64,000 bases of DNA from Fragum whitleyi (GCA_948146395.1 OX411554.1:39099730-39163729); one strand, 5' to 3'. Shown: positions 11,093-21,837, counted from the stretch's first letter. Program-made: numbers and translations. The notes: generated by a model not told the origin, from the sequence alone.

Positions 11093-11752
11093 ACTTGAGC
11101 ACATCATGCTCAAGGTGAGCTTTTGTGTACATTGAACGTCCTTCATCCATCGAGTGTCGTCCTTTGTCAGACGTCAGACGTGTTTACGCTATAGAGGCCA
11201 CAAATATGGCCCAATCATCATGAACTTTGTCAGAATGTTTGTCAGGGCACAAGGGTGAAGCCTATTGAAAATGGGAAGGATCCGTGCCACATCACAGGAA
11301 AAGGGGCGTTTTAATGACAATTTTCTTGTTTATTCTTTTAAAGCCACAGATTTGGTCCAATCTTCATGAAACTTGGTCAGAATATTTGTCAGGTCACTGG
11401 GATTTTCATACTGAAAAGGGAAGAAAATATTTGATATCACGGGAAAAGGGGCCTTAATGATAATTTTCTTATTTATAGTCTAGGGGTCACAATATGGTCA
11501 AATTTTTATGAGACTTGGTCAGAATATTTGTCATGACTTATGGATGAACCCTATTGAGCCCTATTGAAAATGGGATGGATTCACATGATATCATAGGAAA
11601 ATTTGCCTTAGTGACAATTTTCTTATTTTCACTCTCCTGAGGCAACAAATCCTAGAAGTACAATTATGACTTTTGCTGGAAAATTTGGTAATTATTAATT
11701 AAGATAAACGTATGAAGCGGAGCGATATAGGACCATCATAGGCCTCTTGTTT
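11093..11752 (+). mobile_element. HINE-like element, TTTTTAGCTCACTTGAGCA type
   Basis: The 5' end TTTTTAGCTCACTTGAGCA folds with TGCTCAAGGTGAGC. The core has about three diverged units with 'AATATGGTCAAATTTTTATG' and 'ACTTGGTCAGAATATTTGTC'. It ends GGAGCGATATAGGACCATCA, then TAGGCCTCTTGTTT. Relatives: 36719, 47288, 51227. Confidence 0.85.
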
Positions 11753-12389
11753 GTTTTTCATGTACCAGGCAATCTTTGTGACAATTTGCCACATGGTTCA
11801 CAAGATGTTTTAGTGTGGTTAAATTTTCTGACTTGTGACTACTAAAGGTAATATTCCTGCAAGTATGGGTCTAAACAGTATACCCTGCTGTAGTCATAGC
11901 GCAGGGGTGGTGCATCAGACTATCATTCAAAAGGAAAAATGAGTTCAGGTATGAACCTCGACTTTGTTTCAAAAAAGCTGTTACAATATTGATACTTCAC
12001 CAAGTGTCAGAATTATTGATGTGTTAAAACTTAGTATTGTTTGTTCAGCGGTTATAAGGTTGAATGTTTGATGAAGTTTTGAGTTGTTTCTCCAATAGTG
12101 GTCTTCAAGATTGATACATTAGACGATTTAACCATAGATAATCATGTGACAAGATCTAGATTTTAAAAGGTAGATGTCCGTTTGTTTACACCATTATTGA
12201 CAAAAACAGGAACAAAACTGGCCCCTTAGCTTAAACATAGTTGAGATTGTTTAAGTCTAAGTCCCTGTTGTCATGGGCACATAATTCTTAATGTCATAAA
12301 CAAGGGACTTAAAGCTGTGAATTTTGAAAGATTTTACTTCTTTGGTGTTGGCTCTTGCAAAACATTTGCCTTGATTTTCATATTGTTTT
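11753..12389. other. Spacer with a possible SINE head remnant
   Basis: Around 11885-11910, GTAGTCATAGCGCAGGGGTG resembles the SINE box A region, but no body or tail follows. The rest is unassigned. Confidence 0.4.
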
Positions 12390-12550
12390 TAGCAACAAAT
12401 ACCTTGTAACTTCAGCTTTATTGAAGATTATCATATTATTTTAAGCCACAAATACCTTATAACTTCAGCTTTATTGAAGATTATCATATTATTTTTAGCC
12501 ACAAATACCTTGTAACTTCAGCTTTATTGAAGCTGAAGTTACAATGTTTT
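12390..12550 (+). repeat. 53-bp tandem repeat, three units ending in a hairpin
   Basis: CAAATACCTTGTAACTTCAG recurs at 53-bp spacing (near 12396, 12449, 12502). The third unit ends in a perfect 13-bp-arm hairpin, GTAACTTCAGCTT/AAGCTGAAGTTAC. Confidence 0.85.
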
Positions 12551-12880
12551 TGTTGCTGAACAATTATAAAATGGCTTTAAATTGGGTACTCAAAACCTAA
12601 GACATAGTTGGTTAATAATCATGAGTGCTCAATTGGTTTTGTTGAAAATGTTGAATACTTTTAAAAACTTGGTTAGGTGTACCAGCTGTTGTAATGATGT
12701 AATTATGTAATGAATATTCATTCAAAAGGTTGTTTACAATAAACAAACCCATGCTGTAATAGACTTATAAAGTAATTGTTAAGGTAAACTTCTTGTTCAA
12801 AAGAAATGTATTATGGAAATTTGCTTTAGGAACTTATTATAATACTTTTCAAAGCATGGTTAGATGTATTAGCTGTTGTA

Positions 12881-13160
12881 AGCCACCACCATAGCGCAGT
12901 TGGTTAGGCATAAGACTTCCAATCTGGATGTCGTGGGTTTGATCCCCGGTGGCAGCAAATATCCTTTCCGACGTTTGTCTCTCACCAGTGGGTAGATAAT
13001 CATTAACCTATGTGACATAGCAGTCGGAGGCTAGGAATGGGTGTAATGGTAGTACAGGTGAAAGAAATACCAGGAATCCATTGTTAGGTGCTCCGGCCGC
13101 CGCGATATAACTGCAAAACTGTTGAAAGTGGTGTAAAACCCATTCAAACAAACAAAACCA
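12881..13160 (+). mobile_element. tRNA-derived SINE, full length
   Basis: The head GCCACCACCATAGCGCAGTT has box A TAGCGCAGTTGG and box B GGTTTGATCCC, with a GGTGGC that can pair with the 5' GCCACC. The body and tail match the other copies (TTAGGTGCTCCGGCCGCCGC, then AAAC). AGC(T/G)GTTGTAA on both sides is a likely imperfect target-site duplication. The tRNA-like head is fused to the SINE body, so I do not call a tRNA gene. Confidence 0.85.
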
Positions 13161-13530
13161 GCGGTTGTAATTTCTAAATTGGCTATAACTTCTAATTGAA
13201 TTGAGATCTAATCTTCATATTTCACACATGCATTTCTTATGATAATACCTTTTTGTTGGTACCAAGTTCAAGGTCATCAGTCATGGTCAAAGGTCAAAGT
13301 TGGAAAATTAAAAGTTTAAAATTTGCCATAATATTGCAATGGTAAGTGATATAACCTTTATATATCATAATGTTTATTACTTGTGACATTAGGCCTTTCA
13401 GTAGATAAGTAAGACAATGCCCTTGATCAAGGTCAAGGTCAAATTCCAACTGGCAAGTCACTTAATGATTGCAATTTCTGTCTTTTAAAAAGTTGGCCAC
13501 TAAAATGAAAAGGACCCAATCTTTTTCTCC
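13003..13530 (+). repeat. Segmental duplication, copy 2 (partner 9950-10475)
   Basis: Shares the SINE body, tail and about 370 bp of 3' flank with copy 1. Its SINE is complete while copy 1's is truncated, so the left breakpoint lies within or near the SINE. Confidence 0.8.
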
Positions 13531-13689
13531 ACAACCCTGGGAACCCTTCAGTATATGCTATTGTAACCTAAATTCAAAAGATGTCATGGTAAACTATTTT
13601 AAGTAAACTGACTGTTGATTTAAAGCATACTTAATTATCAAGCACTTATTAGGGAAGCATTATTAAAGTGATGGCTCTCATTCATTTTT

Positions 13690-14163
13690 GACTCTAACTA
13701 CAAATAAAGTGACCTAGAGAATTAGAAACTATATCACCTTTTGCTTAAAACCCAAGAAAGTATGATATTCTTTTAGTTGTCAAAGTTCAAGGTCAAAACA
13801 AACTTTGTCCAAAAACCTTCTTTGGACTTAAACTAAAGAATCAATTGACCTAGAATCATGTATTTTCATACAATTGTTGTCCATGACCCAAAGGAGTGCC
13901 CTTTTGTTTTTTGGTCATGATGTAAAAGGTCGAGGTCACAATCAAATGTGTCCAAAAACTATCACTTGAATGAGACTATATCAAGAAGGAAAGAACTTGG
14001 AAACATGAACATTTGAACAATTGTTACCCTTGACCCAAGGAAGTGCCCTTTTGTTTTGGAGTTAATATATTTCATACAGAAGGTCAAGGTCACAATCAAA
14101 CGTTGTCTTAAAATAGAATTGTTGTCCATGACCCAAGTAAGTGCCCTACTGTTCTAGGGTACA
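13690..14163 (+). repeat. Degenerate tandem core of the CCCCCAC-type HINE
   Basis: Three to four diverged units of about 140-150 bp, with 'GACCTAGAATCATG', 'CATGACCCAAAGGAGTGCCC' and 'AAGGTCAAGGTCACAATCAA'. No terminal repeats remain. Confidence 0.7.
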
Positions 14164-14206
14164 CAGACACTGATATCACTTATACTGGGACAAAACCCTA
14201 GTGGGG

Positions 14207-15704
14207 TTTTTAGCTCCACTGGCCGAAGGCCAGCGAGCTATTGTCATGGCGAGGTGTCCGTCGTGCGTCCGTGCGTCCGTGCGTGCGTGCGTGCGTAAAC
14301 TTTTCTTTAAACATCTTCTCCTCCTAAACCAATGGGTGGATTTTGACGAAACTTGGCCAGAATGTTCCTTGGGTGACCCTCTTTTAAAGTTGTTCAAGAA
14401 ATTTGGATTGACCCCCAAATATGGGCGTGGCAGGGCGGGGCTTATTTTGACCCCGAAATCTTTGAACAACATCTCCTCCTAAACCATTGGGCCAATTTCA
14501 ATGAAACTTTACCAGAATGTTCCTTGGGTGACCCTCTTTGAAAGTTGTTCAAGAAATTTGGATTGACCCCCAAATATGGGCGTGGCAGGGTGGGGCTTAT
14601 TTTGACCCCGAAATCTTTGAACGACATCTCCTCCCAAACCATTGGGCCAATTTCAATGAAACTTGGCCAGAATGTTCCTTGGGTGACCCTCTTCTAAAGT
14701 TGTTCAAGAAATTTGGATTGACCCCCAAATATGGGCGTGGCAGGGCGGGGCTTATTTTGACCCCAAAATCTTTGAACGACATCTCCTCCTTAACCATTGG
14801 GCCAATTTCAATGAAACTTTACCAGAATGTTCCTTGGGTGACCCTCTTCTAAAGTTGTTCAAGAAATTTGGATTGACCCCCAAATATGGGCGTGGCAGGG
14901 CGGGGCTTATTTTGACCCCGAAATCTTTGAATGACATCTCCTCCTAAACCATTGGGCCAATTTCAATGAAACTTTACCAGAATGTTCCTTGGGTGACCCT
15001 CTTCTAAAGTTGTTCAAGAAATTTGGATTGACCCCCAAATATGGGCGTGGCAGGGCGGGGCTTATTTTGACCCCGAAATCTTTGAATGACATCTCCTCCT
15101 AAACCATAGGGCCAATTTCAATGAAACTTTACCAGAATGTTCCTTGGGTGACCCTCTTCTAAAGTTGTTCAAAAAATTTGGATTGACCCCCAAATATGGG
15201 CATGGCAGGGCGGGGCTTATTTTGACCCCGAAATCTTTGAACGACATCTCCTCCCAAACCATTGGGCCAATTTCAATGAAACTTTACCAGAATGTTCCTT
15301 GGGTGACCCTCTTCTAGAGTTGTTCAAGAAATTTGGATTGATCCCCAAATATGGGTGTGGCAGGGCGGGGCTTATTTTGACCCCGAAATCTTTGAACGAC
15401 ATCTCCTCCTTAACCATTGGGCCAATTTCAATGAAACTTTACCAGAATGTTCCTTGGGTGACCCTCTTCTAAAGTTGTTCAAGAAATTTGGATTGACCCC
15501 CAAATTCAATCTACAGCTAAATAGTTTACTTTCTTATGAGTTAATTAAGTTCATTCCTTCATGGGTCAGTTTCAACCTAGAAAAAGTCTGAATTCCTTCT
15601 GAATGTTGTTCACTTTCATTACCTTCTATTTTCAATATCATTCTTTCAAATCTTGAGATTTTTAAGCCAGTGGAGCGATACAGGCCCTCTTGGGCCTCTT
15701 GTTT
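14207..15704 (+). mobile_element. HINE-like element, GCTCCACTGGC type, 155-bp core
   Basis: The 5' GCTCCACTGGC (hairpin with GGCCAGCGAGC) is inverted exactly as GCCAGTGGAGC near the 3' end. Between are a GTGCGTCCGTGCGTGCG tract and seven to eight units of exactly 155 bp (CTCCTCCTAAACCATTGGGC to CGAAATCTTTGAACGACAT). It ends with the hairpin AGGCCC-TCTT-GGGCCT and CTTGTTT. The 60-100-codon frames here are repeat readings. Confidence 0.9.
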
Positions 15705-15741
15705 ATTTAGTCTGCTTTACAGCAGCCCCAGTTACATTTCA

Positions 15742-15813
15742 ATGGCTCAGCATGAAACAGTTGTAACTGCCTATTTGTTTATAGGCAGTTACAACTGTTT
15801 CACCCTGAGCCAT
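15742..15813. repeat. 70-bp hairpin, GGCTCAG family
   Basis: ATGGCTCAGCATGAAACAGT and TGTTTCACCCTGAGCCAT enclose TGTAACTGCCTAT/ATAGGCAGTTACA. Confidence 0.9.
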
Positions 15814-16193
15814 CAATTTGCCTCATATTAATTTTGTACTTTAAAGTATTGTTCATCATTGAATAATTTTTGTAGGTATTCAAATTCTATTTTGATGATG
15901 CACTGTCTATATTCACTGGATAGTTAAATTGATACTGAAAAGAGGAAAAGATGTTTATTTGAAGTTCACTTGAGAATTATCCAAAAGTTCAAACCTAATC
16001 CCCTCGTATTATGACGAGAATTATAAGCTCCCTATGAATGTTTAATGCCCCGTATAAGTAACTGTATGTTAGATCAGCTCGGTATCTCACCAAAAAGGAG
16101 AGATTTTAACGTTTGGAGAGACATCTCAAAATAATGATACCCGTATTTCTCTACATAAACGCTCCTAGAAGCTACATTGCATGGTCAGGAAAC
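15814..16193. other. Spacer, ending in an ATACCGTATTTC-family fragment
   Basis: Mostly unassigned. About 16140-16193 reads CGTATTTCTCTACATAAACG...GGTCAGGAAAC, the left part of the ATACCGTATTTC MITE, directly abutting the HINE at 16194. The same junction is seen at 39827. Confidence 0.6.
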
Positions 16194-16690
16194 TTTTTAT
16201 GCCCCCGTATTGAAAGATCAGGGCATATTGTTTTACTATTGTCCGTCTGACTGTTCGTCTGTCTGTATGTCTGTCTGCAAAACTTAACCAAAAAACTTAA
16301 CATGGCCAATATCTTCAAGCCAATTCAAGATACAAGGCTCATCTATCAAGGTCTAATAACTAAAAAAACTTGACATTGCCAATATCTTCAAGTCTATATA
16401 TAGATTCAAGATACAAGGCTCATATTTGGCATGATGACAGATCATAGAGATCCGCATCTGCTAATACCAAAGTCAAGGTCATGTGACAAGGTCAAGGTCA
16501 TCTGTCAAGGTCAAACTTCTTAAAAACATAACTAAAAAAATTAAATTGTTCAGTTTATTCAAGCATATTATAGATACCCTTTCTCATAATTGACATGATG
16601 AAAGATCTCAGTGATGTACATTTGTAGGTATCAAGGTCAAGGTCATGCTAAAATGTCAAGGTCATCTGTCAAGGTGAACATTTTGAAGGA
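16194..16690 (+). mobile_element. HINE-like element, TATGCCCCCGTATTGAAAG type
   Basis: The left end TTTTTATGCCCCCGTATTGA and GTCTGTCTGTATGTCTGTC tract are followed by blocks with CAATATCTTCAAG and AAGGTCAAGGTCATCTGTC. The right terminus was not identified. Confidence 0.65.
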
Positions 16691-16844
16691 AAAAAATGCT
16701 GTTACCAGGGCATTAAATTTTGTGTTTCCAAACATATTTTGCTTTGGTCTGATTTAAAAAAATCACTATATTGATGAAATCTAGGTTTAATACAACAATA
16801 AATCTATATACAAAATTTTGAGATATAAACCACTGATCCTTGAT

Positions 16845-17343
16845 GTTCTGCTTACACATGCTGGCTGATCTTAGTCCACACCTCTTTGCCATAATGAAGA
16901 AATAACCTAGGTTCAGTATGACAAGGGTTAAATTCTATGAAGATTCACTAAATATTCAGATTGATCTTTGTCTATACCGCTTGTAAAATGCAGGAATAAT
17001 CCAGGTTTCAAAAATTTCAATAACTCTATTTACAAAATGGAGAGGTCAATGCAACACTATTGTAAGTGCCTATAAATATATATGCACTTACATAAGTGTT
17101 GCACCCACTATTGTATTAGTGCCTATAAATATATAGGCTTTTACATTAGTGTTGCACTGACTTGTAAGTTTCTATAAGTATAAAGGCACTTACAATAGTG
17201 TTGCACTGACCCCTCGAAATATTGGGATGCTAACCACTACTCCTTTATGCTCTATCTGCATGACTTTTTTGTTAAGCTGATGTTAGTCTACACATCTTAC
17301 CAATTAAAGAATAAATTATCCAGGTTCAGTTTGACAAGGGTTC
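16845..17343. repeat. Two family A MITE right halves around a triple hairpin
   Basis: At 16845-16931 and 17255-17342 the sequence ends GGTTCAGTATGACAAGGGTTAA and GGTTCAGTTTGACAAGGGTT (quoted in part: GTATGACAAGGGTTAA), preceded by GCTGATCTTAGTC and GCTGATGTTAGTC. They are right halves of the same MITE with no left ends. The hairpins at 17049-17208 lie between them. Confidence 0.65.
17049..17208. repeat. Three consecutive hairpins, TGCAACACTATTGTAAGTGCC
   Basis: TGCAACACTATTGTAAGTGC pairs with GCACTTACATAAGTGTTGCA. A second (CCACTATTGTATTAGTGCC) and a third hairpin (ACTTACAATAGTGTTGCA as right arm) follow with almost no spacer. The inner GTGCCTATA resembles the CTGCCTATA of the GGCTCAG hairpins. 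Confidence 0.85.
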
Positions 17344-17671
17344 AATTCTATGAAGAGTTGACTGTATACCAAATAGAGATATAAGCCTCTGTAACCGATG
17401 TCCCGGGGTGAATTAACCACCGTCAATACATCTATCGGTTATTTTTGGTTACTTTTGTTGAGACGTTTGACGAGGGATTCTTTAATACGTTTTTTCATCT
17501 AGATGGACATTTTAAGGTTTAACCTTTTTTCTGGACACCTAGATAATTCTGTGTTAGGATGAATAGTTAAAAAAAGCAAACTTGATCAATTGAATTAAAT
17601 GTTTAATTAATTGTGTGATATATAAAAGAAGGTGATTGTGATATGGAAACAGCTTGAAAATGATGTGTATT
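17344..17671. other. Unassigned spacer
   Basis: Nothing recognised. Confidence 0.5.
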
Positions 17672-17800
17672 TAAGGTAGTGGAACTCATGATCTTTCTCT
17701 ATGGTTGACTGAGGTTTCCTAATGAAATCATTTGGAAACCTCAGTCAACACTGTTTAAGTTCATTACATCAGAAAAATTGCAGAACTATTAGGGTCCACT
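17672..17800. mobile_element. Palindromic MITE, GGTAGTGGACC family, internally shortened
   Basis: Starts TTAAGGTAGTGGAACTCATG and ends TTAGGGTCCACTAA, with the central GAGGTTTCCTAATGAAA/TTTGGAAACCTC hairpin. Confidence 0.8.
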
Positions 17801-18355
17801 AATGTGGTGTGATATATATTAACATTTTTCAGCCATGGTTTTGAATTATAACTTTTCCATAGAATTTGATTAATCTTATGACTTCCTTTAATTTTAAGTT
17901 TGATAATATTTTTATACAAAATTATTGATAATAGATTGGAAAAATATCCCAGAAAAAAAGAGGCATTCATTTAAGGGATCTTTAATCCGGCTTTCACGAT
18001 GTTATTTTCTTTAGGGTCATCGTTGATAATTTATCAATAGCGTTAAGCAATGTGAAGAGTTTTAGCGTAAAGCTGTCTTTTGTGGGACGTATAGCCAAAA
18101 TAGGCAATCAGGTGTTTAATTTAAAAGATGAGGGGATAAAATAGATGTCTTTGTTGATTGGGGACAAATTGCTTGGCGATAAAAATTTAATTTAAAGTCA
18201 ATCTGGTGACTTTTGTGTCGAAGGTGTTTTCGGGTCAACGAGATATGTTTTATGTATGAATGGATATAAGTGGTCCAGAATTGGTGCTTTAATCTAGTTT
18301 TGTGGTTTACATATGACAAGGTTATGTGATGTTGATGATTATTAGAAAAGATAAT
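17801..18355. other. Unassigned spacer
   Basis: AT-rich, no gene or repeat identified. The minus-strand frame at 18116-18448 partly overlaps the adjacent MITE and is not protein-like. Confidence 0.5.
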
Positions 18356-18592
18356 TGAGCCTGTGCGTGAGATTTCACATATGCGCAATGCAAAGACTCT
18401 GACCAGCCTGTGCATCCTCACAGTCTGACCAGAGTCTTCACTATGCATTTAGTAGATAGATAAGGTCTAAAAATAACTATAGACCATCAGGTTACTTTAT
18501 ATTTACAGTATGTGGCTGTCTATGCTGCCAAATGCTTACACCTCACGCACATTTCAAATTGTTGGAAATGTCACGCACAATGTCAGGCTCAA
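18356..18592. mobile_element. MITE, TGAGCCTGTGYGTGACATTTCC family
   Basis: About 237 bp. GAGCCTGTGCGTGAGATTTC is inverted at the right as GGAAATGTCACGCAC...GGCTCA. Inside, 'AAGACTCTGACCAGCCTGTG' is partly inverted as GTCTGACCAGAGTCTT. Other copies: 28598-28864 and 38423-38662; half a copy at 30010-30042. Confidence 0.85.
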
Positions 18593-18679
18593 AGAAAATT
18601 TGTGGATTAATTTTGAATACTGATACAAGTTTCTGGTGTAAAATAATTGATTTTGATTAACACTTAAAATAATATTATT

Positions 18680-18975
18680 ATACAACCCCCCCCCCCCCCC
18701 CCCCCCCCCCCCATCCCCACCCACGAAGAAGAGGGGGTACATGGTTTCACCATGTCTGTCTGTCTGTCCATCCGTCCGTCAGTAGACCTTTTTGTTTCGG
18801 GAATCTAACTCTAGAATCATGAAATTTCATACAAAATTAATGCTGCTTATGAACCAAGAAAGCGCCCTATCGTTTTTTATTCAAAGAGGTCAAAGGTCAA
18901 GGTCATAGTCAGCCTTTGTTCAATTGACAAAGCGCTGGTCGGGGGTATATGTCTGCTTTGCAACAGATCTAGTTT
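18680..18975 (+). mobile_element. HINE-like element, CCCCCAC type, with expanded poly-C end
   Basis: The left terminus, normally ACCCCCCACCTACAAAG, has grown into an unbroken run of about 27 C (18686-18712). CCACGAAGAAGAGGGGGTAC, TTTCACCATGTCTGTCTG, one diverged core unit and GTCGGGGGTATATGTCTGC...TCTAGTTT follow. Confidence 0.8.
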
Positions 18976-18992
18976 CAAGTTAATCAACTTTT

Positions 18993-19823
18993 ATAATGCT
19001 GAACCCTGATAATCCTGCTTTTGCAGGAGGTATTGTAGGCAAAGATCAGCCTGCACAAATGAGCAATCTGATCTTAGTCTGAACTCCACTTTATATTTCA
19101 TTTTAAACACGAAAAGTTAGATAAAAATATTGTTGGAATAGATACAAATGCAATTTTTACCTATCTGGTTTAAAACTTCAAGTCAGGTAGTAAAGACAAA
19201 GATCAGTCTGCACTAATGTGCAGGCTGATCCTTGCCTATACTTCTTGCCAAAGTAGGAATTGTCCATTTTAAGATCGACAAGGTTTAATTTTGTTCTATT
19301 TACCTTTTGAGTTATTGAAAGAATATTTCTATTTCGAAAATGTGAATAAGAATATGAAAAGATGTAAGTAAAATTATGTACTCTTAAACATGTGACAAAT
19401 CAAGGGGTAACAAGCCTAATTTAAAACCACACAATTTCATAATGTAAATTTGCACTTTCAAACGCTTTGCACTAATACCTTAAAATCTAATTAAAAATAA
19501 TTTGTCAGCGTTTTCTACAAATCTCATACCTTGCAGTCCTGGTTTCTTTAATTAAGTTAAATTTACAATGTTTTTGTTACTCAAATGCAAATATGTGCAG
19601 ATCTTGTTAATCTAACCCTTGCACTGCTGCATGTAAACTGGATATACCAATTGTGTGTCCAGAATTCATTTTGCTACAATCTGTAAACTTTCCTGGTTTA
19701 AAGAAGGAAATCAGGTGGTGTAGACTATATTTTAAAGATCAGACATCACATATGTGCAAGCTGATCTCTTTCTATACTTCTTTCCAAATAGGGAAAGTTC
19801 AGGTTCAGCATGACAAAGGTTAA
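18993..19823. repeat. Degraded family A MITE copies
   Basis: GCTGAACCCTGATAATCCTG to AAGATCAGCCTGCACAAATG (about 18993-19080), a second centre TCAGTCTGCACTAATGTGCAGG (quoted in part, about 19205) and a copy at 19615-19823 (CTAACCCTTGCACTGCTGCA to TTCAGCATGACAAAGGTTAA) are all relatives of 33326-33572. Confidence 0.65.
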
Positions 19824-19825
19824 GA

Positions 19826-19905
19826 TAGTGGACCTGTAATAGTTCCGCAACATTTCGGAACTCATGGTTTTCACAATGTTGACCAAGCTTTCTAAATGAA
19901 AACCC
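19826..19905 (+). repeat. GGTAGTGGACC MITE, left half only
   Basis: AGATAGTGGACCTGTAATAG, TTCCGCAACATTTCGGAACT and CACAATGTTGACCAAGC match the left half of 20779-20942. It stops at the central palindrome, where family ATACCG sequence begins. Confidence 0.75.
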
Positions 19906-19914
19906 AGAATTGAA

Positions 19915-20090
19915 GTCTTTTAGGCCCCTTTTCCCTTTAATTTGAGGTGAATTTCCTCTGAACAATCATATGATTGTGTAGAGGAAATTCATCTCAAATT
20001 AGAGAGAAGAAGTTGGCTTTATAGGTAAGAAATGTAGATGTGCTACTCTTAGGGATGGCGCTTTTATTAAAAGAAATATGTTAGGTCTGC
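19915..20090. repeat. ATACCGTATTTC MITE, internal part
   Basis: CCCTTTAATTTGAGGTGAAT with its inverted copy ATTCATCTCAAATTAGAG, around CCTCTGAACAATCAT/ATGATTGTGTAGAGG. The outer ends are lost. Better copies: 40548-40862 and 53225-53525. Confidence 0.65.
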
Positions 20091-20139
20091 ACTATGATCA
20101 ACCCATTGATGCTAATTAGAGCATTTATTGGTATACAGC

Positions 20140-20335
20140 TTATGAACTTAAGTTAAAGAACTAGTTCTAGAACTGGTTCGGGAACTACTTTTAAAATAAC
20201 TTCAAGAACTAGTACTAGATGTTCAAGAACAAGTTCTAGAAGAGTTCTTGAACAAGTTCTAGAATGGAGTTATTGAACTGCCATTTAACATTCTAGAATG
20301 TTCGAAATGGCAGTTCTTCAATTTTCTTTGCAGGG
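20140..20335. repeat. GTTCTAGAAC-rich palindromic repeat
   Basis: Dense TTCnnGAA dyads (TTCTAGAA three times, TTCAAGAA, TTCTTGAA at 20160-20265), ending in hairpin GAACTGCCATTT..AAATGGCAGTTC. A relative lies at 24690-24975. Confidence 0.7.
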
Positions 20336-20778
20336 GTTAATTAAGGTGTAATATCAAGGTTATGGTGGCACGTAGGCCACCTAAGATATTTCCAATATCA
20401 TCAATGCAAGTGCACAATTCAATGATCTTTCTCATTTGATGTTCAATATGTGAACATTTCAATAAGAATTTTTGCAGAGTATTCTAAACATTTTTTCTGT
20501 GGGTTACTTTGATATAATCTTAATGTAATCTGATATTCCATTAAATAGTATGGCAAATGTTTCTATAACTTTTTGACACTTTCTTTTTGGCCTCTGGCTT
20601 CTTCAACAAACAATGAGATAGTAAATTATCTTTGGATATAATTTTGGTCCCCCATGGTTCAATAGCTTAAAGTTGCAAGGTCATGCTTTATAAAAGGCTC
20701 AATTACAATAACTGTTTTAATATGTTACAAGGAAAAGGACTTACTTAGGGGCCAAGACTGCCATATAATACAATATTT

Positions 20779-20942
20779 AAGGTAGTAGACCAGAAATTTT
20801 CCGCAACATTTCAGAACTCATGAACTTTCACAATGTTCACCGAGGTTTCTTTATTGAAAATCGTTAGGAAACCTTGGTTAACATTGTTAAAATTCATAAA
20901 TTCCTTAAAGTTGCAGAACTATTACGGGTCCACTACCTTAAC
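20779..20942. mobile_element. Palindromic MITE, GGTAGTGGACC family, full
   Basis: TTAAGGTAGTAGACC at the left and GGGTCCACTACCTTAA at the right. TTCCGCAACATTTCAG is echoed by CTTAAAGTTGCAGAAC. The central hairpin is diverged. Confidence 0.85.
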
Positions 20943-21837
20943 ATTAGGGATATAGGCTTTTTCTCCAGAAATCAAGGGGCCTTGGGTGACTGGGCCCCTG
21001 TTAGTCTGTTTCCCTGTGTTATTAATTTTTTTGCAGTAAGATTGAAATTTAAAGATAAAATTGTGATGTTTGTTGGTTGGTTTTTTTTGCAATCAGATAA
21101 GATTTTAAAAATAAACTTTTAGCGTTCAAATATTGCATTTTGTCTGTGTTTTGAGAAGGAAAATGTTATTTTAGGTTTATAAATATTGAAACTTATTGAA
21201 ATTTAAGAGACTGTGAAAACCTTTGATAGGCCCTTATAGAAATTCAAATGAATTTTATTATGCCATAATTCTGAAGCCTAGAATATCTATTTGATCTCTT
21301 GTGTGAAAATTATCAACTGCCCATAACATTCAATGATATCTACATTGTATATGCAAAAACATTTCTTTGCCTGCTCAGTATTAAAAAGTATATTTTAACA
21401 TATTGATAACTTAGATTTTTATATCAGTCTCCAAAGTTAATGAGTTGTATACCTTGGATTTTTTCCCGAATTTGACCTCTGTAGAAAAAATGCTGAAATA
21501 ACAATTACTGACATATTTAATCAATATACAAAACATAAATTACTTTCAATACCGTTTGTTATTTATTTCCATTAAAGCACATGAAAAGTGCAGTAGGAAT
21601 AATCAGATTTTTATTCTTCCAAATAACAGGGGTCAGGTTCAGGTCAATAAAACTGTGCTATATACTGTAAGCATGCCCAGTTTTTTTCTGTATATAATGC
21701 CCATTTTTTGTTAAGAAAACAGTTATGTGCGCATTTGCATGCGACTTTTCACAGGATGTTCTTCATTGTGTCTATGAGGATAATTATTGTTATAATTCTG
21801 CATTATGGAAAAAGAGGGCTTTAATTTATTTGAAATT
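20943..21837. other. Unassigned AT-rich spacer
   Basis: No gene or known repeat identified. Confidence 0.5.

Noticed and set aside
12881..12955. A tRNA gene
   Set aside because: The tRNA-like head is continuous with SINE body and tail, and the same arrangement recurs at 2449, 30383 and 53658.
14176..15591. Serial 60-100-codon frames on both strands
   Set aside because: The same peptide restarts every 155 bp inside the HINE tandem core; stops recur in each unit.
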